Source of the DNA: CAYJPA01 sp964371945
Lineage (GTDB): Bacteria > Chloroflexota > Chloroflexia > Thermomicrobiales > UBA6265
DNA: 64,000 nucleotides
NCBI GenBank assembly: GCA_964371945.1
Contig: CAYJPA010000010.1
Coordinates: 1-64,000 of the forward strand
Reading direction: 5' to 3'
Part shown: piece after piece, positions 58,714 through 64,000 of the stretch
Layout: the number at the start of each line of letters is the position of its first letter
Position numbering within the stretch: position 1 is the stretch's first letter
Made by a program: the position numbers and the translations under genes
Notes under the pieces: generated by a model
The model's input: the letters and a program-made list of their open reading frames with translations, nothing else
Databases searched by the model: none
Told to the model about the DNA's origin: nothing

Positions 58714-61107
58714 ATGGCCGATCAGGATCAAAACGGTCGTCCACACGGCTCAGCCTGGCGTGCGCTGCACGCGGAAGGCATTCTCTGGGATGGCCAGGTA
58801 CTTGTCGCCGGTGCGGGCGCCGAGCTTCCGCTTCGGCTGATCGCCACGACTCAGCGGCTCACCTTCACCAAAGGCGGAGCCTTCGTTCTGGACGTGCCTG
58901 GGGAGTGGCTTGAGCCGTGTCCCCACCTCAACCCCGATGGAAGCATCAATCTCACGATCGACGCCGCCGATGGTGGTCGGCCAGAGCGTCTCCGCCTTGT
59001 CGTCCGCGACGGTCGCCGGCTGGCAGTCGACCTGATCGCGGCGCTCAACAAATCGAAGTCCCAGATCAGCCGATCAATGCCGATCTATGCCCCGGAGCCG
59101 GTCGCGGAGATGCCCGAACCGCCGATGGCCCGCGGGAAACGCTCAGTTCCGCCGCGGCAGCGGAAGCGAGAACCAGATGATCTGAATCCGATCGCGGCAC
59201 TCGATCCTGACGACTTTCCACCGCTAACGACGGCGCCTCCTCGCTCAAAACAGATCAAGATCGACGACGACCTGCCACCAGCTGCAGTCGATCAGACAAA
59301 CTCAGGTCCGCTTCAACCATCAGCTCGTGATGCGAGCTGGGTACTCCAACCGATATCCCATATGTCCAATCGCACAAACAGGCACGCACGCCGGAGCTGG
59401 GCGATCCGGTTGAGCGGTTTGATCGTTCTCTTGGCGCTCGCGGCTGCATCGGGTTCCGGTCGGTTGCCAACGATTCCAGGTCGGGACATCGCTTCGCATA
59501 TGCCCGACACGAGCATCAATGCTCCGTTCTCAGAGGATGAGCCCGAGCCGACCGCGGAAACGTCGAGTATGGCGCACGTCGTTCCCCCGACGGCGACATC
59601 GACTTCGACGGTCACACCTCCGGTGCAGTCGACAACAGGAGCGGTCCAACCAACGACTCCGCCGTCGAAAACCGCGATTTCGCTCGGTGTCGGCGGAGGT
59701 GATGCAAGCACCCAATCATCCGAAGTGGAGCCGACCAGAACGACGTCTTCTACAGACACACCGACGAATGAACCAGAGGTGGTGATCGAAGCGGACGAGC
59801 CGGAACCGACCGATGAACCGATGTCCGTGCCATCGGCGGAGCCGGCACTGGAACCGACCGCAACGGCCCAGCCCGCGCCGGCGGAGACCGTCGAAGCGGA
59901 GCCAACCGCAGCCCCAACCGATGAGCCGACCGCGGACCCGACCTCGACCGGCACTGCCACGGTTGAGGTCCCACCCACGGATATCCCGGCGGTAACGGAA
60001 CCGCCGACGCCGGAACCGACCGCTACCCAAACGTCGACCGAAACGGCGACGGCGACGATCACCCCGACGCCCACGGCAACCGTGAAGGTGGACTTCCCGG
60101 CGCAAGGGGCGACACTCGGTGAGGGCGAGCTTCCGGAGCAGGCGTTCACTGACGGCGCATTCCGCTTTACGGTCGAAGGAGTGATTCGCGGCGCCACGAT
60201 CGATGAGGTTGCGCTGACGCCGGTCTCAGGCGCGGACTGGGTCTTAATCGTCCTCTACGCGCAGAACTGGTCAGAAGAAAAGGCATCGCTCGCAATTGCC
60301 GACTTCCAATTGCTGAGCTACGGCGACTTCGGAGTGCAAGGTTCGACCGTCGAACCGGCCTCGGGCGTGGTTGCTGAGACGCTGGGTTTCAATCCCGCGC
60401 TTGGTTCGGCCGATTCAGCTTCTTTCGGGGTCGACCGCGGTTTCCGGCTCGCGCTGGCCTATCTGATTCGGCCCGATGCCACGGTGCTGCAGTTGACCAT
60501 CGGTGAAACCACGATCGATCTCGGAGAATCGATGGGGCAACCGATCGCGCCGGCAGATCTTGGCCCAGAACCGGATCAACCGGATCTGATCGCCGCCACG
60601 GTCACCAGAATCGTTGACGGAGAGATGATCTATGTCGAAGTGGACGGTGCGCGCGCAAGGCTTCGCTATCTCGGAGTGAAGGCGCCGTCCGGCAGCGCTT
60701 GCTACGCGGCCGAGTCGAAAGCGGCGAATGCAGCACTGGTCGAAGGAAAAACGGTTTACCTCGAGCGCGAGTTCAAGAACCGGGAAACTGGGGTCGGCCT
60801 CGTTCGCGATGTTTGGATCGTCTCCAAGGATGGCGGGCTGACCTTGGTGGCGGCGGAACTGGCGGCGATCGGCGCGGTGATAGCCAACCCAGTTGAACCA
60901 GATGTTCGGTTCGGTGGCTGGATTCGGGCCGCTGAAGACGGAGCGCAATTCGCAAACGCTGGACTCTGGGGCGCATGCGGTGGTCTGCAGACGCCAACTC
61001 CGGAACCAACCGTCGATCCCCTGACGGGAACACCCGCGAACGCCCTGCTTCCCGAAACCGATTCGCCGGTGATCGAGCAGGGCGTATCCCGGATGGGGCT
61101 CTACTAG
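58714..61107 (+). CDS. Membrane-anchored protein: PH-like, DUF4352-like and SNase-like domains
   Basis: 797 aa. Cytoplasmic N-terminal PH/GRAM-like domain (about 15-115: LIATTQRLTFTKGGAFVLDV); charged linker; membrane helix about 232-250 (LSGLIVLLALAAASGSG). A 200-residue extracellular Thr/Pro/Glu stalk (PTATQTSTETATATITPTPT) follows, then a beta domain (about 470-615, DUF4352-like) and a thermonuclease-like domain (about 625-760: RLRYLGVKAPSGSACYAAES; AANAALVEGKTVYLERE; GLWGAC). Catalytic Asp/Glu positions of the nuclease family (VDGDT, GVDTPE) read VDGEM and GVKAPS, so activity is doubtful. Start ATG 58714 after GGAGG. A signalling or surface role is inferred. Confidence 0.75.
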   Translation: MADQDQNGRPHGSAWRALHAEGILWDGQVLVAGAGAELPLRLIATTQRLTFTKGGAFVLDVPGEWLEPCPHLNPDGSINLTIDAADGGRPERLRLVVRDGRRLAVDLIAALNKSKSQISRSMPIYAPEPVAEMPEPPMARGKRSVPPRQRKREPDDLNPIAALDPDDFPPLTTAPPRSKQIKIDDDLPPAAVDQTNSGPLQPSARDASWVLQPISHMSNRTNRHARRSWAIRLSGLIVLLALAAASGSGRLPTIPGRDIASHMPDTSINAPFSEDEPEPTAETSSMAHVVPPTATSTSTVTPPVQSTTGAVQPTTPPSKTAISLGVGGGDASTQSSEVEPTRTTSSTDTPTNEPEVVIEADEPEPTDEPMSVPSAEPALEPTATAQPAPAETVEAEPTAAPTDEPTADPTSTGTATVEVPPTDIPAVTEPPTPEPTATQTSTETATATITPTPTATVKVDFPAQGATLGEGELPEQAFTDGAFRFTVEGVIRGATIDEVALTPVSGADWVLIVLYAQNWSEEKASLAIADFQLLSYGDFGVQGSTVEPASGVVAETLGFNPALGSADSASFGVDRGFRLALAYLIRPDATVLQLTIGETTIDLGESMGQPIAPADLGPEPDQPDLIAATVTRIVDGEMIYVEVDGARARLRYLGVKAPSGSACYAAESKAANAALVEGKTVYLEREFKNRETGVGLVRDVWIVSKDGGLTLVAAELAAIGAVIANPVEPDVRFGGWIRAAEDGAQFANAGLWGACGGLQTPTPEPTVDPLTGTPANALLPETDSPVIEQGVSRMGLY

Positions 61108-61263
61108 CTGAACGACAGCTCCGAGGGCTTTGGCTGTGGCGAAGGGCGACTGGTGGCTGGCCTGTCGTCTTTCGTCGTTAACGGCGCAATCCGGATAGGG
61201 TCTTGCTATCATCGGCAGTCGCTGAGACTGAGACGCGAGATTAGGCGAATCGAAGGACCTGTC

Positions 61264-62424
61264 ATGGGAGCCACATTTCAACTGCCAACCACGGTGCACA
61301 TGGGCAACGGCGTTGCGGGCTCGTTGCTCGATCACATTGGCGCTCTCGGTGCTCAACGCTTGTTAGTCGTGACCGATCCCGGTGTCCGCGGTGCAGGAAT
61401 CGTCGAGCGACTCATCGCGCCGCTTGTAGGCGCGGGACTGCCCGTTGACGTGTGCGATTCTATCTCAGCCAATCCGCGCGACTACGAGTGCCACAATGCG
61501 GCTGAGCAGGCGGTTGCATTCCAGACTGATCTGGTCGTCGCGATCGGCGGTGGAAGCCCGATGGATGCCGCGAAGGCGGTGGCTGCGCTGGTCACGAATG
61601 GTGGTCGCGTTCAAGATTGGGAGGCGCCCCGCCAACTCGAGAAAGCGCCGCTGCCGCTGATTGCGGTCCCGACCACCGCCGGAACCGGTAGCGAGGTCAC
61701 CTTCTACGCCGTAGTTACGGACACCGAGCGCTCGTTCAAAATGAGCATGTTCGATGCCCGGTTGGCGCCCAGGATCGCCCTGGTCGATCCGGATCTCACA
61801 CAATCGCTTCCTCCGGCCGCAACCGCGGCAACCGGTATGGATGCGCTTACGCATGCGATCGAGGCGTACACCTGCACGATCTCAAACCCCATTTCGGATG
61901 CGCTCGCGCTCCAGGCGACCCGCTTGATCGCCAGGCATCTGAAGGTGGCGGTTTCGGACGGACGAAATGCCGAGGCGAGGCAGGGGATGATGATGGCGAG
62001 CCTGCTTGCCGGTATGGCATTCGGAAATGCGGATGTTGCCGGTGTGCATTGTTTGGCCGAGGCGATCGGTGGCTTGTACGACACCCCGCATGGCATAGCG
62101 AACTCGGTTTTTCTCCCGTTTGTCTTTGCGCACAATGCCGAAGTGCTCCCGGATCGGCATGCTGAGATCGCCGAAGCACTTGGCGTCATTGCGCGGGGTC
62201 GAAATTCGGCTGAAGTTGCCGTGGACGGCGTCGAGCTGCTAAAGAGACTCTCGAAGGAGATCGGGATTCCGAGGATGGCCGAACTTCCGAAAGTCGATCC
62301 CGCGGATTTTCCAAGACTGGCCGCGACGTCCGCTGCGAATGTGTCGAATCCGAGCAATTGTCGTGAAATGAACGAGTCGCACTATCTCCAGATCCTCGAA
62401 TCCACCTGGAGTGCAGGCGCCTGA
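61264..62424 (+). CDS. Iron-containing alcohol dehydrogenase (group III)
   Basis: 386 aa. NAD-binding GGGSPMDAAKAVA, PTTAGTGSEVTFYAVVTD, and metal ligands in MDALTHAIEAYTC (Asp, His) and HCLAEAIGGLYDTPHG (two His) are intact. Oxidises or reduces short alcohols/aldehydes, or related hydroxy compounds. Start ATG 61264 gives family length; upstream frame is not supported. It precedes the defective panB/panC pair by about 90 bp on the same strand, possibly cotranscribed but with no obvious pathway link. Confidence 0.93.
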   Translation: MGATFQLPTTVHMGNGVAGSLLDHIGALGAQRLLVVTDPGVRGAGIVERLIAPLVGAGLPVDVCDSISANPRDYECHNAAEQAVAFQTDLVVAIGGGSPMDAAKAVAALVTNGGRVQDWEAPRQLEKAPLPLIAVPTTAGTGSEVTFYAVVTDTERSFKMSMFDARLAPRIALVDPDLTQSLPPAATAATGMDALTHAIEAYTCTISNPISDALALQATRLIARHLKVAVSDGRNAEARQGMMMASLLAGMAFGNADVAGVHCLAEAIGGLYDTPHGIANSVFLPFVFAHNAEVLPDRHAEIAEALGVIARGRNSAEVAVDGVELLKRLSKEIGIPRMAELPKVDPADFPRLAATSAANVSNPSNCREMNESHYLQILESTWSAGA

Positions 62425-62454
62425 ACAAACGTGCACTGGTGGGAAGATGAGACA

Positions 62455-62517
62455 ATGACCGATGCGAATGGTGAGCCCGCAATCGAATCGCCTGAATGGT
62501 CCAACCTGACGATATGA
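62455..62517 (+). CDS. Possible 20-codon leader peptide before panB2
   Basis: ATG 62455 opens a 20-residue frame (MTDANGEPAI to SNLTI) whose TGA overlaps the panB2 ATG at 62514 (ATGA). Such overlap would couple translation. No ribosome binding site stronger than GGGAAGATGAGAC is seen. It could also be chance or an eroded gene end. Confidence 0.3.
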   Translation: MTDANGEPAIESPEWSNLTI

Positions 62518-63197
62518 AGAGTAGTGGTCCGAAAGCCCTGACATCGAGGGAGATTACCGCTCGTAAGGGCGGCGCTCCGCACACCCACATCGTGGCCGGC
62601 ATGCCATTTCTGTCTTATCACCAAAGCGACGCGCAGGCGCTCGAAAACGCCGGGAAGCTCCTGCAAAGTGGCGGCGCCAGCTCGGTGAAGTTGGAAGGCG
62701 GTGTCGCGATCGCTCCGCGCATTGGGGCGCTCGTTGCGGCGGGCATTCCAGTGATGGCTCACGTCGGACTGGGACCGCAAAGTGCCGGCACGAACGGCGG
62801 ATTTCGGATTCAGGGACGCGATCTCGACTCTGCCCGGAAGCTAATCGCCGATGCCGAAGCGGTCGCCGCGGCCGGGGCCTACGCGGTTGTCATTGAGCTG
62901 GCGCCGGCGGAGGTTGCCGCTCTGGTAACCGAACGGATCCCGGTTCCGACGATCGGGATCGGGGCAGGGGCATCCTGTGACGGTCAGGTTCTTGTCGCGG
63001 CGGACGTGATCGGATTGGACGATCGCCACCGGATCAAGTTCGTCCGGAGGTACGCCGATGTCGGGCAAACCATGGCCAGAGCGTTCGGTGAATTCGCGGC
63101 GGATGTCCGGTCCGGTTCCTATCCCTCAGCGGATGAATCACATCATCTGGATCCAGACGTCGTCTCCAGACTGCGCGAAGCGATCGAACGGACGTAA
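62514..63197 (+). CDS. Internally deleted PanB paralogue
   Basis: 227 aa versus 284 for panB. It begins like PanB (ALTSREITARK) but then jumps to GGAPHTHIVAGMPFLSYH: about 60 residues holding GDSLGM, the first metal Asp and the THF/substrate loop, are missing in frame. The second metal Asp is also lost (VADMPF to VAGMPF). Glu in SVKLEGG and in ELAPAEV, and IPTIGIGAGASCDGQ, remain. It cannot be a normal hydroxymethyltransferase. The stop overlaps the panC start (TAATG), so it may persist for translational coupling or as a subunit-like protein. Confidence 0.85.
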   Translation: MKSSGPKALTSREITARKGGAPHTHIVAGMPFLSYHQSDAQALENAGKLLQSGGASSVKLEGGVAIAPRIGALVAAGIPVMAHVGLGPQSAGTNGGFRIQGRDLDSARKLIADAEAVAAAGAYAVVIELAPAEVAALVTERIPVPTIGIGAGASCDGQVLVAADVIGLDDRHRIKFVRRYADVGQTMARAFGEFAADVRSGSYPSADESHHLDPDVVSRLREAIERT

Positions 63198-64000
63198 TGG
63201 ACTCACGCATCGTCAGATCGCATTCCTCCCTTCGAGCTGCCCTGACAAGCGCTTTGCGGGGTCTCGTGCCGACAATGGGCGCGCTGCACGACGGTCACGC
63301 GGCGTTGATCCGGCGGTCGGCGGTCGAAAACGACGTGACCGTCGTTTCGATCTTCGTCAACCCTACCCAGTTTACCGACAATCGAGACCTCGCCGGATAC
63401 CCGAGAGATCTCGAATCCGATGCCGGGTTCGCGTTCGCGGCCGGCGCCGATTTGATTTACGCACCAGCGGTCAATGAAGTTTATCCAACGGGTTTCTCGG
63501 CCACGGTCGATGCCGGACCGCTCGGCGTTCCTTGGGAAGGCGAATTCCGGCCGGGTCATTTCAGGGGTGTGGCAACAGTGGTCGCCATTCTCCTGAACTC
63601 GGTGCGTCCTGCCCGCGCGTACTTTGGCGAAAAGGATTACCAGCAGCTCTGCGTCATCCGGCGAATGACCCGCGATCTCCGGCTGCCGGGTGAGATCGTC
63701 GGATGTCCGACCATTCGGGATGTGGACGGTTTAGCGCTAAGTTCACGCAACGCTCGCTTGGACGTCGAGCAGCGCCGGGCCGCGACTGCTATCCCGGAAG
63801 CGCTGAATCGCATGCGATCACTGGCCAATGAGGGAGTGGAGTCGGTTGCGGAGCTGGTTTCGGCCGGTAGACTGGTCCTTTGTAGATCGCCTCTGCTCGA
63901 GGTCGAGTATCTTGCGGTCGTCGATGCAGAAACGCTGGAGGCAATCACGTTATTAGCGCCGGGGGCGACGGCGTTGATTGCGGTTCGAGCTGGACAAACC
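63197..64000 (+). CDS. panC: Pantothenate synthetase (3' end beyond window)
   Basis: 268 codons present with no stop, so partial. ATP-dependent joining of pantoate and beta-alanine. Class I synthetase motifs: VPTMGALHDGHAALI (HIGH-type), VVSIFVNPTQFTDN, GVATVVAILLN, AYFGEKDYQQL and VDGLALSSRNARL (KMSKS-type). ATG 63197 overlaps the panB2 stop by one base, so the pair is coupled. With panB at 46 kb it completes the pantoate-to-pantothenate branch seen here; panD and ketopantoate reductase are not in view. Confidence 0.95.
   Translation, partial: MDSRIVRSHSSLRAALTSALRGLVPTMGALHDGHAALIRRSAVENDVTVVSIFVNPTQFTDNRDLAGYPRDLESDAGFAFAAGADLIYAPAVNEVYPTGFSATVDAGPLGVPWEGEFRPGHFRGVATVVAILLNSVRPARAYFGEKDYQQLCVIRRMTRDLRLPGEIVGCPTIRDVDGLALSSRNARLDVEQRRAATAIPEALNRMRSLANEGVESVAELVSAGRLVLCRSPLLEVEYLAVVDAETLEAITLLAPGATALIAVRAGQT

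Overview
The window looks like a scaffolded draft (probably metagenome-assembled) piece of a Chloroflexota genome, most likely class Thermomicrobia. The basis is moderately high GC with frequent GTG/TTG starts, GAGG-type ribosome binding sites, a vitamin-B12-dependent ribonucleotide reductase with a C-terminal zinc tail, a TM2-like/LCP gene pair, a bifunctional-nuclease (BFN) protein, and very large LPxTG surface proteins. The phylum is an inference, since no rRNA or single-copy marker phylogeny is available here. I found no rRNA, tRNA, CRISPR array, insertion sequence or integrase.

Layout. (1) 0-3.5 kb: leftward cluster of GntR/FCD regulator, LLM flavin oxidoreductase, M29-type metalloenzyme and cupin, with a GTATAC-type operator upstream of the regulator. 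(2) 3.6-5.3 kb: TM2-like membrane protein and LCP cell-wall ligase. (3) 5.4-10.4 kb: signalling operon of a receiver protein, a hybrid kinase with three PAS domains, a receiver fused to a CpaE/TadZ-like ATPase, and a second receiver. (4) 10.7-17.7 kb: membrane and secreted proteins, an M20 peptidase behind a hairpin that overlaps its ribosome binding site, a BFN protein, a GNAT acetyltransferase, and an unlisted small gene with an operator-like dyad. (5) 17.6-26.7 kb: leftward array of LPxTG surface-protein genes (982 aa, about 246 aa, a pseudogene relic, 102 aa, 1415 aa). It contains a 100-N gap that is probably an assembly artefact, and a 71-bp element with matching geometry occurs before two loci. 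Just upstream lies a regulator with HTH domains at both ends. (6) 29.6-35.8 kb: a decayed AraC gene, a VOC protein, a CCA-adding enzyme, a decayed membrane-protein gene and a two-gene ABC importer. (7) 35.8-45.1 kb: a candidate promoter, a roughly 580-nt structured leader with a compact three-helix RNA domain, and an 8.6-kb gene for a 2850-residue Gly-rich LPxTG protein built of about 1-kb super-repeats, ending in a 14-bp-stem terminator. (8) 45.6-50.4 kb: panB, a zinc-ribbon protein, an HhH-GPD glycosylase, TenA and a DUF4352-like secreted protein. (9) 50.9-57.9 kb: class II ribonucleotide reductase, an ECF S component and a PucR-family regulator with repeated candidate operators. (10) 58.7-64 kb: a surface protein with a degenerate nuclease-like domain, an iron alcohol dehydrogenase, an internally deleted second PanB, and panC running off the end.

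The main theme is cell-envelope display. Six LPxTG-type C-termini lie within 28 kb with no sortase in view. The giant Gly-rich protein, its structured leader RNA, and the paralogous Cna-B-like proteins that share an unrecognised duplicated domain are the best candidates for an undescribed surface system.
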